Part shown: positions 51,010-59,034 of the stretch, one piece after another
Layout of the letters: the number at the start of each line of letters is the position of its first letter
Numbering within the stretch: position 1 is the stretch's first letter
Origin: Streptomyces sp. CB02980
GTDB lineage: Bacteria; Actinomycetota; Actinomycetes; Streptomycetales; Streptomycetaceae
Assembly (NCBI RefSeq): GCF_014451325.2
Contig: NZ_JACSCH020000013.1
Location: forward strand, 233,304-297,303
DNA: 64,000 nt
Reading direction: 5' to 3'
Position numbers and translations under genes: made by a program
The notes under the pieces: model-generated
What the model saw: the letters and a program-made list of their open reading frames with translations, nothing else
Told to the model about the DNA's origin: nothing
Database searches by the model: none

Positions 51010-52328
51010 TCCCGTACGGTCGACGCCCAGGCTGGCTGCTCCTCGGCCGTCTCCGCCTCGGCCCGCCGCCCGCCCCGGCCGAAGAAGTCCGCGAGCGGCA
51101 GGATCGCCGCGCCGACGGTGACCGCGTCGGGGCCGAGGGTGCCCATGTCGATGACGACCCTGGCCGCCGGGTAGGCGAGCGCGTACTCCCGCGCGTAGCC
51201 GGACACGGTCTCCAGGAAGCGGGTGCCGAGCTGGAGGCCGGCCCAGCCGCCGACCAGGATGCGCTCGGGCTGGAAGAGGTTGATGAGGTCGGCGAATCCG
51301 GCGCCCAGGTACTCGGCCGTCTCCGCCAGGACGGCGAGCGCCGTGGCGTCGGGCTCCGTGGCGTCGGGCTCCGTGGCGTCGGGATCCGTCCCCGGTTCCG
51401 CCGGGTACGCCGCCGCCAGCATCGCCGTCAGCGCCGTCTCCTCGTCCGCGCCCGCCGGCGGCACTCCACCGGCCTCCCGCCACCGCTCCAGGAGGGCTTC
51501 GGCCCCGGCGTACGCCTCCAGGCAGCCCTGGGCTCCGCAGCGGCAGCGGCGCCCCCGCACGCGTACCTTCAGATGTCCCCACTCGATCGCCCGGCCCGGC
51601 CCCATCGGGTCCGTGACCACACACGCGCCGACGCCCGAGCCGAAGAGGACGACCACCGCGCTGCGCGCCCCCCGGCCGGCGCCGAACCACATCTCGGCCT
51701 GGCCCAGGGTCTTGGCGCCGTTGTCGATCCAGTACGGCACCGAGGCCGGCAGCTCCACACTCTCCCGCAGCAGCCGCTCCAGGGGGACCGCGTCCCAGCC
51801 GATGGTCTGGCCGTGCACGACCGCGCCGTCCTCGGCGGTGCGGGCGACGATGCCGGGCACGCCGACGCCCACTCCGAGGAGCCGCTCCGCGGGCACGTCC
51901 GCGGTCCGCAGCACCTCCGCGATGCCCTCCCGGAGATGCCCGACGACGACCCCGACCTCGTACCGGTCGTGGGGATTCGGGCTGTCGACGGCCAACGGGC
52001 GTTCGGTGCGCGCGAGTTCGGTGAGGGTGAGATCGAACAGCTCGATCCTGATCCGGGTCTCGCCGACGTCGACGCCGATCATGCAGCCGCTGCCGGGGGA
52101 GATCCGGAGCAGCGTACGGGGGCGCCCGCCGGCCGAGTCGACGCTGCCCGCCTCCTCGACGAGGCCCTCCGCGACCAGCTCCGCGACCACGTTGCTGATG
52201 GAGCCCGAGCTGAGACCGGTCGCCGGGCCGAGCGAGAAGCGGCTCAGCGGCCCGTCGAAGTAGAGGCGCTGAAGGACGGCGGTGCGGTTCTCGCGTCGTA
52301 GGTCACGCACGGTGCGGCCGTTCCGCAT
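50994..52328 (-). CDS. ROK-family transcriptional regulator/sugar kinase homologue
   Basis: A 444-aa protein with a MarR-like HTH at 1-75 (TAVLQRLYFDGPLSRFSLGP, LSSGSISNVVAELVAEGLVEE cut) and a ROK domain: ATP site GVDVGETRIRIELFD, IDNGAKTLGQAEMWFG, and the zinc-binding motif CRCGAQGCLEAYAG. HTH-bearing ROK proteins are usually sugar-responsive repressors (NagC, XylR). A DATEP pentapeptide repeat inserted near residue 330 is encoded by a 15-bp tandem repeat. ATG 52328 chosen; GTG 52334 is possible. The target operon is not apparent nearby. Confidence 0.88.
   Translation of the reverse strand: MRNGRTVRDLRRENRTAVLQRLYFDGPLSRFSLGPATGLSSGSISNVVAELVAEGLVEEAGSVDSAGGRPRTLLRISPGSGCMIGVDVGETRIRIELFDLTLTELARTERPLAVDSPNPHDRYEVGVVVGHLREGIAEVLRTADVPAERLLGVGVGVPGIVARTAEDGAVVHGQTIGWDAVPLERLLRESVELPASVPYWIDNGAKTLGQAEMWFGAGRGARSAVVVLFGSGVGACVVTDPMGPGRAIEWGHLKVRVRGRRCRCGAQGCLEAYAGAEALLERWREAGGVPPAGADEETALTAMLAAAYPAEPGTDPDATEPDATEPDATALAVLAETAEYLGAGFADLINLFQPERILVGGWAGLQLGTRFLETVSGYAREYALAYPAARVVIDMGTLGPDAVTVGAAILPLADFFGRGGRRAEAETAEEQPAWASTVREREAH
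51343..51387 (-). repeat. 15-bp coding tandem repeat in the ROK gene
   Basis: Three nearly identical units of GTGGCGTCGGGCTCC on the plus strand, read on the minus strand as Asp-Ala-Thr-Glu-Pro. Frame is kept. Confidence 0.85.
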
Positions 52329-52439
52329 GGTCACTTGGGCCCCCAGGTGAAGTAGTCCTGACCGCAACATACCGCTGTCGGGGCCCTTGGCGCGCTCTTC
52401 TCTTGAGGTTTAACTCACATCCTGAAATAAGCCCCCCAG

Positions 52440-52458
52440 GCGTTCAGGACCTGAACGC
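52440..52458 (-). terminator. Palindrome after the TetR gene
   Basis: GCGTTCAGG and CCTGAACGC around a single A. It lies five bases past the stop codon of the minus-strand TetR gene and can form a 7-bp stem with a 5-base loop. Either a terminator or an operator in front of the ROK gene (start 52328). Confidence 0.5.
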
Positions 52459-52462
52459 GGGC

Positions 52463-53068
52463 TCAGGTCCTGCGGAGGCCGCTGAGGAGCAGCTCGGCCA
52501 GCTGTTCGTACGCCTCGGCGTCGGCGAGGCCGGTCGCCGCGGCCACCTGGCGGCGCTGGATGCGGACCATCACCGAGGAGATGACGTCCGCGGCGAAGGT
52601 CACGTGGACCTCGCGGAAGACGCCGGCCCGGACGCCCTCCTCGATGAGCTGCTGGACCCGGCCGGCCGCCGCGCGCGTGTTGCGCTCGTACACCTCCGCC
52701 GCCGGTTCGAACGCCGCCACGTCGTCGAAGAACTGCGGGGAGACCGGCGCCAGCTCGGCCGAAACCGCCCGCAGATAGGCGGCCAGCCGCTCGGCGGGGT
52801 CGGTCGCGGCTGCCAGGACCGCCTCGACCCGGGCCGTGGCACGCCGGAAGAAGTGCACGACCGCCGCCCGGACCAGCTGCTCCTTGCTGCCGGCCAGGCC
52901 GTACAGGGTCCGCTTCGAGCACCTGAGGCGTGCGGCGAGATCGTCGAGCGTCAGCCGGGCGAAACCCTCGCCGACCAGGAGGGCTACGAGCTCCTCGAAG
53001 AGGGCGGAGCGGCGCGCCGCGCCGCGGCCCGTCAGCTTCGGGGCGTCGGCGGCTGAGGTCTCGATCAC
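52463..53068 (-). CDS. TetR-family transcriptional regulator
   Basis: A 201-aa regulator. The HTH is LTLDDLAARLRCSKRTLYGL at about 40-60, followed by a helical ligand domain with a C-terminal TetR_C_33-like end (IQRRQVAAATGLADAEAYEQ cut). Start GTG at 53068. It diverges from an acyl-CoA dehydrogenase gene with 116 bases between, which hold a perfect 14-bp palindrome, so it most likely represses that gene and itself. The ligand is probably an acyl-CoA or fatty acid (inference). Confidence 0.87.
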   Translation of the reverse strand: MIETSAADAPKLTGRGAARRSALFEELVALLVGEGFARLTLDDLAARLRCSKRTLYGLAGSKEQLVRAAVVHFFRRATARVEAVLAAATDPAERLAAYLRAVSAELAPVSPQFFDDVAAFEPAAEVYERNTRAAAGRVQQLIEEGVRAGVFREVHVTFAADVISSVMVRIQRRQVAAATGLADAEAYEQLAELLLSGLRRT

Positions 53069-53134
53069 CAGGTCAGTATTCCAGGCCGCCGTTCCGAGGG
53101 GGTTACGGCGACAACCGCCTGCGCTACTCTAAGC

Positions 53135-53148
53135 GGTACTGCAGTACC
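53135..53148. promoter_or_regulatory. Palindromic operator between tetR and the acyl-CoA dehydrogenase gene
   Basis: Perfect 14-bp palindrome GGTACTGCAGTACC in the 116-base divergent gap, 67 bases from the TetR start and 37 from the dehydrogenase ATG. A further half site CAGTACC follows at 53154-53160. The TetR encoded next to it is the likely binder. Confidence 0.6.
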
Positions 53149-53184
53149 TGCCCCAGTACCACTTTGCGCGCCGCTGGAGTCGCC

Positions 53185-54333
53185 ATGGATGTCGACCGCC
53201 TGCTTCCCACCCCCGAGGCAGCGGACCTCATCGCCCTCACCCGGGAGATCGCCGACAAGGAGCTCTCTCCGCTGGTGGACGAGCACGAGGCCGCCGAGAG
53301 GTACCCCGAAGGACTGTTCGCCACCCTCGGCGAGGCCGGCCTGCTCGGCCTGCCCTACCCGGAGGAGTACGGCGGCGGAGGCCAGCCGTACGAGGTCTAC
53401 CTGCAGGTTCTCGAGGAGCTCGCCGCTCGCTGGGCGGCCGTCGCCGTCGCCACCAGCGTCCACACCCTCGCCTGCCACCCGCTCCACACCTTCGGCACCG
53501 CCGAGCAGAAGGAGCGGTGGCTGCCCGAGATGCTGGAGGGCCGCACCATCGGCGGCTACAGCCTCTCCGAGCCGCAGGCCGGCTCCGACGCGGCCGCCCT
53601 CGCCTGCAAGGCCGAGCGGCAGGACGACGGCAGCGGGTACCGGATCACCGGCACCAAGGCGTGGATCACCCACGGCGGCAGGGCCGACTTCTACGCGCTC
53701 TTCGCCCGGACCGCCCCCGGCAGCCACGGCATCTCCTGCTTCCTCGCCCCCGGCGCCACCGAGGGCCTCAGCTTCGGTGCCCCCGAGCGCAAGATGGGCC
53801 TCCAGGCCGTCCCGACCACCTCCGCCTACTGGGACGGCGCGCTCCTCGACGCCGACCGGCTCGTCGGGGACGAGGGCCAGGGCCTCCAGATAGCCTTCAG
53901 CGCCCTCGACAGCGGCCGTCTCGGCATCGCCGCCTGTGCCACGGGCCTCGCCCAGGCCGCCCTCGACGCCGCCGTCGCGTACGCCAACGAGCGCACGACC
54001 TTCGGCCGCCGGATCATCGACCACCAGGGGCTCGGCTTCCTCCTCGCCGACATGGCCGCCGCCGTCGACGCGGCCCGCGCCACCTACCTGGACGCGGCCC
54101 GCCGCCGCGACCTCGGCCGCCCCTTCAGCCGCCAGGCCAGCGCGGCCAAGCTCATCGCCACCGACACGGCCATGAAGGTCACGACGGACGCGGTCCAGGT
54201 CCTCGGCGGCTACGGCTACACGCGCGACTTCCCGGTCGAGCGCTACATGCGCGAAGCCAAGATCACCCAGATCTTCGAGGGCACCAACCAGATCCAGCGC
54301 CTCGTGATCAGCCGGGGGCTCGCCCAGCCGTGA
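53185..54333 (+). CDS. Acyl-CoA dehydrogenase
   Basis: A 382-aa FAD enzyme that introduces the alpha-beta double bond of acyl-CoA. Family signatures: YSLSEPQAGSDAAAL, the second signature QVLGGYGYTRDFPVERYMRE with AKITQIFEGTNQIQR, and the catalytic base region. ATG 53185 has GGAG six bases before it. The electron acceptor is the EtfAB flavoprotein (its genes lie at 62.1-63.9 kb). Divergent from a TetR gene. Chain-length specificity cannot be told. Confidence 0.92.
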   Translation: MDVDRLLPTPEAADLIALTREIADKELSPLVDEHEAAERYPEGLFATLGEAGLLGLPYPEEYGGGGQPYEVYLQVLEELAARWAAVAVATSVHTLACHPLHTFGTAEQKERWLPEMLEGRTIGGYSLSEPQAGSDAAALACKAERQDDGSGYRITGTKAWITHGGRADFYALFARTAPGSHGISCFLAPGATEGLSFGAPERKMGLQAVPTTSAYWDGALLDADRLVGDEGQGLQIAFSALDSGRLGIAACATGLAQAALDAAVAYANERTTFGRRIIDHQGLGFLLADMAAAVDAARATYLDAARRRDLGRPFSRQASAAKLIATDTAMKVTTDAVQVLGGYGYTRDFPVERYMREAKITQIFEGTNQIQRLVISRGLAQP

Positions 54334-54348
54334 CGGTGCACCGCCGGC

Positions 54349-54388
54349 TCACCCCGGTCACTCCGGGGTGATTCCGGGGTCATTCCGG
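54349..54388. repeat. 11-bp tandem repeat at a stop codon
   Basis: Units TCACTCCGGGG, TGATTCCGGGG and TCATTCCGG, with an earlier partial copy TCACCCCGG. The last unit contains the stop codon (54380-54382) of the minus-strand SPFH-kinase gene. Confidence 0.7.
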
Positions 54389-56008
54389 TGGCGCGGCGGT
54401 CACCGTGGAGGCCTGGTGCAGGCCGACGAGCGTGCGTACGGCAGGGGGCAGCCAGTCCACCGGGTCCTCCCCCTCGGGACCGCCGATCCTGCGCAGAATC
54501 TCGGTGGGGGACGGCCGGCCCGCCGGGTCGTGGCTGAGGCAGGCCGCCGCGACGGCCGCCAGGTCGGCGGGCAGGAGCCGCGGGGCACCGTCGAGGACCG
54601 TGCCCCCGGCGCTCCGGGCCGCGCCGCCCGCGTGGCACAGCACCATGCCGAACGCATAGGTGTCGACGGCGGCGGTCAGCGGCGCGCCCGCCATCTGCTC
54701 CGGAGCGAGGAACCCCCGTGTGCCGATGACGAAGTCGGCGCCCGTGAGCGCGGTCGCGTCCGCGCCCCGGGCGATCCCGAAGTCGATCACGCGGGGGCCC
54801 TCGGCGGCGATGAGGATGTTGCCGGGCTTGAGGTCCCGGTGGACGATGCCGCACGCGTGGATGGCCTCAAGTGCCTCGGCCACGCCGAGGGCCAGCGCCC
54901 TCAGGGTGGGCGCGGGCAGCGCGCCGTGGACGTCCAGCACCTCCTGGAGGGAGGGACCCGGGATGTACTCCGTGACGAGCCAGGGCCGCGTGTCCTCCGG
55001 GCCCGCGTCGACGACCGGCGCGGTGTGGAAGCCGCTGACCCTGCGTGCGGCGTCCACCTCCCGCGCGAACCGGCGGCGGAACGTCGGATCGCCGACGAGT
55101 TCCTCCCGGACGACCTTCACGGCGACCTGCCGGGCCCCGGGGGACCGGCCGAGATAGACGGTGCCCATCCCGCCCTCGCCCAGCCGGGCCGTCAGCCGGT
55201 ACCGGCCCACTTGCCGCGGGTCCTCCCGGCGCAAGGGCTCGTGTGTGATCGGGGCGGGTCGCTGCGCGGGCGAGTACGGCGACGGGGCGGGCGACCGTGC
55301 CGCCAGCAGCCGGGCGTCGTCGGCCTCCGCGAGCCGGTGGATGCTCGCGGCCTTGGCCTCGGCCTCGGCCCGGAGGATCGCGGACTGCTTCTCGCCCTCG
55401 GCGGTGAGGATCGCGTACCGGCGGACGCCCTCTGCCTGCAGGATCGCGGCGCGCTTGTCGTGCTCGGCGCTCAGCTGCTTCTCTATCGCGTCCTGGATGG
55501 AGACCGGCGGCTCCATCGCCTTGAGCTCGACGCGGTTGACGCGGATGCCCCACTTGCCGGTGGCCTCGCCCAGGACGCCGCGCAGGGCCGCGTTGATCTC
55601 CTCGCGGGAGGCCAGGGTCCGCTCCAGGTCCATGCCGCCGACAATGGCGCGCAGGGTGGTGACGACGAGCTGCTCGATCGCCTGGATGTAGCTGGCGACC
55701 TCGTAGGTCGCGGCCCTCGCGTCGGTCACCTGGTAGTAGATGACCGTGTCGATGTCGACGACGAGGTTGTCCTGGGTGATCACCGGCTGCGGCGGGAACG
55801 GGACGACCTGCTCGCGCAGGTCGATCCGGTTGCGGATCCGGTCGAAGGGCTGGAACACGGGACGCAATCCGGGGTGCAGCACGCGCGAGAATCGCCCGTT
55901 CCGCTCCACGACGGCCGTCGTCCCCTCGGGAATGACGTGCACCCACCGGGCGGCCAGGCCCACCAGGAGGACCAGACCCCCCACCATGATGATTTGTAAG
56001 ACGCTCAC
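54380..56008 (-). CDS. SPFH/band-7 (stomatin) domain fused to a Ser/Thr protein kinase
   Basis: A 542-aa fusion in one uninterrupted frame. Residues 5-22 form a membrane helix (IIMVGGLVLLVGLAARWV). Residues 25-185 are an SPFH domain (VIPEGTTAVVERNGRFSRVL, NLVVDIDTVIYYQVTDARAA), then a charged helical stretch (SAEHDKRAAILQAEGVRRYA, quoted in part) ending near 250. A Pro/Ser linker leads to a Hanks kinase at about 268-520: G-loop LGEGGMGTVYLG, VAVKVV, HRDLKPGN near 390, DFGIARG near 408, and the APEQ segment near 433. The part between helices F and H is short (GMVLCHAGGAARSAGG). The GTG at 56008 follows GAGGGGG at eight bases; codon 4 is TTA. ATG at codon 8 has no ribosome site. The kinase must face the cytosol. 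It is 44 bases downstream of the ankyrin gene. I know of no characterised protein of this architecture. Confidence 0.85.
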   Translation of the reverse strand: MSVLQIIMVGGLVLLVGLAARWVHVIPEGTTAVVERNGRFSRVLHPGLRPVFQPFDRIRNRIDLREQVVPFPPQPVITQDNLVVDIDTVIYYQVTDARAATYEVASYIQAIEQLVVTTLRAIVGGMDLERTLASREEINAALRGVLGEATGKWGIRVNRVELKAMEPPVSIQDAIEKQLSAEHDKRAAILQAEGVRRYAILTAEGEKQSAILRAEAEAKAASIHRLAEADDARLLAARSPAPSPYSPAQRPAPITHEPLRREDPRQVGRYRLTARLGEGGMGTVYLGRSPGARQVAVKVVREELVGDPTFRRRFAREVDAARRVSGFHTAPVVDAGPEDTRPWLVTEYIPGPSLQEVLDVHGALPAPTLRALALGVAEALEAIHACGIVHRDLKPGNILIAAEGPRVIDFGIARGADATALTGADFVIGTRGFLAPEQMAGAPLTAAVDTYAFGMVLCHAGGAARSAGGTVLDGAPRLLPADLAAVAAACLSHDPAGRPSPTEILRRIGGPEGEDPVDWLPPAVRTLVGLHQASTVTAAPPE

Positions 56009-56052
56009 AGCCCAAGCCCCCTCGGCCTCAGCACCCCCGAACGCTCAGTCTT

Positions 56053-56670
56053 TCAGAACTGCCCCGTACGGCACAGGTGTTGACGTCTCAGGAGGGTCGC
56101 GATCTCCGTCAGACCGTGGCGGAGCGCGTGGTCAAGCGCCGTCCGGCCGTGCGGGTCCGGGAGTTCGGGGTCGGCGCCCGCCGCCAGGAGGAGGGCGACG
56201 ACGTCCTGATGCGCGCGGCCGCCCGTACCGAGGATCACGGCTTCCAGGAGGGCCGTCCAGCCCAGCCGGTTGACGTGGTCGACGTCGATGGCCGTCTCCG
56301 CGAGGACGGCGCGGACGTAGGCCACGTGGCCCCGCTCGGCCGCCGGGATCAGGGCCGTACCGCCGTAGCGGTTGGTGAGCCTCAGGTCCGGACCCGCGGG
56401 GAGCAGGGTCCGCATCATCGCGACGCCGCCCGTGACGCCGGTGACCAGCCAGGGGCTGTCGCAGCGGTCGTCCTGGGCGTTCGGGTCCGCGCCCGCGGCG
56501 AGGAGGATCCGGGCCGTGTCGACGTGGTCGTGCCGGGCCGCGTGCAGCAGCGGGGTGCGGCGGCGCCGGTCCCGGGCCTCGACCCGGGCGCCCGCGGCGA
56601 GGGCCGCGCGGACGGCGACGGTGTCACCGTGCGCGGCGGCCGCCAGGAGGGTGTCGTCGATCGCGTTCAT
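56053..56670 (-). CDS. Ankyrin repeat protein
   Basis: A 205-aa protein of about five ankyrin repeats. Typical units are DDTLLAAAAHGDTVAVRAAL, RRTPLLHAARHDHVDTARILL, GGTALIPAAERGHVAYVRAVL, and GRTALDHALRHGLTEIATLL (each cut to length). No signal peptide, so cytosolic, and likely a protein-protein interaction adapter. The gene lies 42 bases downstream of hbpS and 44 bases upstream of the SPFH-kinase gene, so an operon with both is likely. ATG 56670. Partner unknown; the neighbouring kinase is the first candidate (inference). Confidence 0.88.
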   Translation of the reverse strand: MNAIDDTLLAAAAHGDTVAVRAALAAGARVEARDRRRRTPLLHAARHDHVDTARILLAAGADPNAQDDRCDSPWLVTGVTGGVAMMRTLLPAGPDLRLTNRYGGTALIPAAERGHVAYVRAVLAETAIDVDHVNRLGWTALLEAVILGTGGRAHQDVVALLLAAGADPELPDPHGRTALDHALRHGLTEIATLLRRQHLCRTGQF

Positions 56671-56712
56671 GGTGGCCTTCCTCGTGCGGGCGCGGGCGCC
56701 GGACCGCTGCGG

Positions 56713-57285
56713 TTACTTGCCGAGGGCGGCGACGCCGGCCTGGGCGAACTTCTCGTCGAGGTCGCCCGAGGGGGCGCCCGCGACACCGATGCCCGCGATC
56801 GGCGCGCCCTTGGCGGTCACCGGGGCGCCACCGGCGAGGAACAGGGTGCCGGGGATGTCCTTGAGGGTGGGGGCGTTGGTGAGGCGCTTGGCCAGCTCCG
56901 AGGTCGGGGCGTTCCAGGAGACGGCCGTGTACGCCTTCTTCTCGGCCGACTCGTAGGACTGCGGGCCCGCACCGTCGCCGCGGAGGGTGACGATGGTGTT
57001 GCCGTTGCGGTCGACGACGGCGACGGAGACGCGCTGGTTCTCCTTCTCGGCGGCGTCGAGCGTCGCCTGCGCGGCCTTCGTGGCGGCCTCGATCGTCAGG
57101 TGCGTGGACCGCGTGGTGTTCTTGTTCTTGGCGTCCGCCTTGGCGACCGCGGCGGCGGGGGCGGCCGCCGTGTTCTCGCCGGTCGCGCTGGCCGAGTAGG
57201 CACCGAAGCCACCGAGGGCGAGCGCGGCGACGATCGCACCACCGGTGACGACACGGGTGCGCGAGGTCTTCTTCACGTGCTTCAT
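56713..57285 (-). CDS. HbpS-like secreted haem-binding protein (GlcG/HbpS family)
   Basis: A 190-aa exported protein with a signal peptide at 1-34 (MKHVKKTSRTRVVTGG start, ALALGGFGAYSASA cleavage region). The mature part is the HbpS/GlcG domain: LTIEAATKAAQATLDAAEKE, VSVAVVDRNGNTIVTLRGDGAG and GTLFLAGGAPVTAKGAPIAG cut, and the C-terminal GVAGAPSGDLDEKFAQAGV. In Streptomyces reticuli HbpS binds haem and iron and modulates the SenS-SenR two-component system in oxidative stress. Here no senS or senR follows; instead an ankyrin gene and a membrane kinase gene follow at 42-44 bp. ATG 57285 has GGAG upstream. Confidence 0.85.
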   Translation of the reverse strand: MKHVKKTSRTRVVTGGAIVAALALGGFGAYSASATGENTAAAPAAAVAKADAKNKNTTRSTHLTIEAATKAAQATLDAAEKENQRVSVAVVDRNGNTIVTLRGDGAGPQSYESAEKKAYTAVSWNAPTSELAKRLTNAPTLKDIPGTLFLAGGAPVTAKGAPIAGIGVAGAPSGDLDEKFAQAGVAALGK

Positions 57286-57427
57286 GGGATCTGCTCCAGT
57301 GAACTCGGTGGACTGCGGGGGCCGTCGGTGCTCCGTGGCCCGCTTCTCCTCCATCCTGGGGCCGTCCCCCGTCCCCGTCGGTCGTCGTCCCGGCTGCCTC
57401 CGGCGCCCGCAACGGTGGACCCCCGGG

Positions 57428-58345
57428 TCATCCGATCGGCTGACCCCCCTCGCCGTCCGGGTCCCCCTCGTGCCGGTGCACGGCAAGGTCCGTGAACGCG
57501 CGCGTGGCGGCGCTCCGGTAGCCGGCCGCCCTGCGGAGGAGGGTGACGCCGCGGGTCGGCAGGGCGGGGGAGAGCGGGACGGGGGTCAGATGCGGATGGT
57601 CCCGGGTGACGGCATCGGGCAGGACGGTGGCGAGTGCGGTCCGCCGGACGATCTCGGTCAGCGCGCTGACGGCGTTGGCCTCCACCGCGATCCGTGGCCG
57701 GAGGCCGTGCTCGGAGACGTACGCGTCGACATGCCGGCGGGTGGCGAAGTCCGCGCTGAGCAGGGCGAGGTGATGGTGATTCAGCTCCTCGGCCGGTACG
57801 GGCTCGGTGCGGCCGGCGAAGGGGTGGCCGGGGCCGACGACGAGCCCCAGGGTCTCGGTGAACAGCGCGGTGCCCTCGATGCCCGGCAGATGGTCGCCCC
57901 GGAACGCGATGCCGAGGTCGAGGCGGTCGGCGAGGAGCTCGGCCTCGATGCGGTCCTGGGGCGACTCCCGTACCTCCACGGTGATTCCGGGGTGCCGGGA
58001 GTGGAACTCGGCGACCAGCGGGCCCGTGAGGTAGGTGAAGGTGGGGGTCGCGGCGAGCCGGAGCCGGCCCCGGGAGAGGTCGTGCACGTCGAGCACCGCC
58101 CGCTCGCCCGCCGCCAGGTCCTGGAGCGCCCGCCGCGCGTAGCCCGCGTAGGCCTCCCCGGCGTCGGTGAGGCGCACCGTGCGGCCGGTGCGGTCCAGGA
58201 GCAGCACTCCGAGGGCCTTCTCCAGCTGCTTGATCTGCTGGGAGAGCGTGGGCTGGGCGATCCGGAGCTCTTCGGCGGCCCGGGTGAAGTTGGCGTGCTC
58301 GGCGACGGCGAGCAGATAGCGGAGATGGCGGAGTTCCGGCTGCAT
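57428..58345 (-). CDS. cynR: LysR-family transcriptional regulator, CynR-like
   Basis: A 305-aa regulator. The HTH is FTRAAEELRIAQPTLSQQIKQLE at about 20-42 (motif cut), followed by a periplasmic-binding-like effector domain (ATPTFTYLTGPLVAEFHSRH). It diverges from a carbonic anhydrase gene that is followed by cyanase, the arrangement of the cyn operon, so it is likely the cyanate-responsive activator. A near-perfect 22-bp palindrome lies in the 95-base gap. ATG 58345 chosen over a GTG eight codons upstream by alignment with the usual start MQPELRHLRYLLAVAE. The symbol is an inference from context. Confidence 0.82.
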   Translation of the reverse strand: MQPELRHLRYLLAVAEHANFTRAAEELRIAQPTLSQQIKQLEKALGVLLLDRTGRTVRLTDAGEAYAGYARRALQDLAAGERAVLDVHDLSRGRLRLAATPTFTYLTGPLVAEFHSRHPGITVEVRESPQDRIEAELLADRLDLGIAFRGDHLPGIEGTALFTETLGLVVGPGHPFAGRTEPVPAEELNHHHLALLSADFATRRHVDAYVSEHGLRPRIAVEANAVSALTEIVRRTALATVLPDAVTRDHPHLTPVPLSPALPTRGVTLLRRAAGYRSAATRAFTDLAVHRHEGDPDGEGGQPIG

Positions 58346-58370
58346 GCGGTCGACTCTAACCGCAGCCATA

Positions 58371-58392
58371 GATGTCAGCTATAGCAGACATC
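58371..58392. promoter_or_regulatory. Palindromic operator between the LysR gene and cynT
   Basis: Outer arms GATGTC (58371-58376) and GACATC (58387-58392) around the perfect core GCTATAGC (58378-58385); only the two A bases between arms and core break the dyad. It matches the T-N11-A dyad style of LysR sites and sits 26 bases from the LysR start and 49 bases before the anhydrase start. A second CTATAG lies at 58411. Confidence 0.65.
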
Positions 58393-58440
58393 GACAGGGC
58401 GTCTTGGACACTATAGGTCCTGGTCGTGCAGGGTGAAGGC

Positions 58441-59034
58441 ATGCCTCATCTCGCCGAGGGAATCGCCCGCTTCCAGCGGGAGGTCTTCCCCGCCAAGGCA
58501 GGGCTCTTCGCCCGCCTGGCCACCGTCCACCGCCCCGGCACGCTGTTCATCGGCTGCTCGGACGCCCGCGTCGTACCCGAACTCATCACCCAGACCGACC
58601 CCGGCGAACTCTTCGTCGTCCGCACCGCCGGAAACCTCGTCCCCGCCCACACTCCGGGCACCGACGGCGTCGCCGCCGGCATCGAGTACGCCGTCGCCGT
58701 CCTCGGCGTGCGGGACGTCATCGTCTGCGGGCACTCCGCCTGCGGCGCCATGACCGCGCTCGCCGAGGGCCGCGACCTGAGCGGCGCGCCCGCCGTCGCG
58801 GCCTGGCTGCGGCACGCCGACGCCTCCCTGGCCCGTACCGCGGCCGCCGGACGGGCGGGGGACGTGGCCGCGCTCGTCCGGGAGAACGTCGCCGCGCAGC
58901 TGGCGAACCTCGCCACCCACCCCTCGGTGGCCCGCGCCCTGGCGCTGGGAGACGTACGGCTCCACGGCTGGGTCTTCGACATCGCCGACGGCACCGTGGA
59001 AGAGCTTCCCGGGGCCTTCGCCCACGCCGCCTGA
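58441..59034 (+). CDS. cynT: Beta-carbonic anhydrase (CynT-like)
   Basis: A 197-aa beta-class enzyme that interconverts CO2 and bicarbonate. Zinc ligands are C39 (IGCSDAR), H98 and C101 (CGHSACGAMT), with the D41/R43 catalytic dyad. In the cyn system it regenerates the bicarbonate used up by cyanase. ATG 58441 is chosen over GTG 58426 because GGGTGAAGG lies close upstream. Its 3' end is copied several times downstream. It is divergent from the LysR gene and followed by cynS 224 bases later. Confidence 0.92.
   Translation: MPHLAEGIARFQREVFPAKAGLFARLATVHRPGTLFIGCSDARVVPELITQTDPGELFVVRTAGNLVPAHTPGTDGVAAGIEYAVAVLGVRDVIVCGHSACGAMTALAEGRDLSGAPAVAAWLRHADASLARTAAAGRAGDVAALVRENVAAQLANLATHPSVARALALGDVRLHGWVFDIADGTVEELPGAFAHAA

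Noticed and set aside
55230..55310. Possibility that the SPFH-kinase fusion is two genes joined by a sequencing error
   Set aside because: The frame is open across the junction, the linker has ordinary codon bias, and no ribosome site with start codon stands before the kinase domain. It remains worth verifying, so it is stated as a refuting test.
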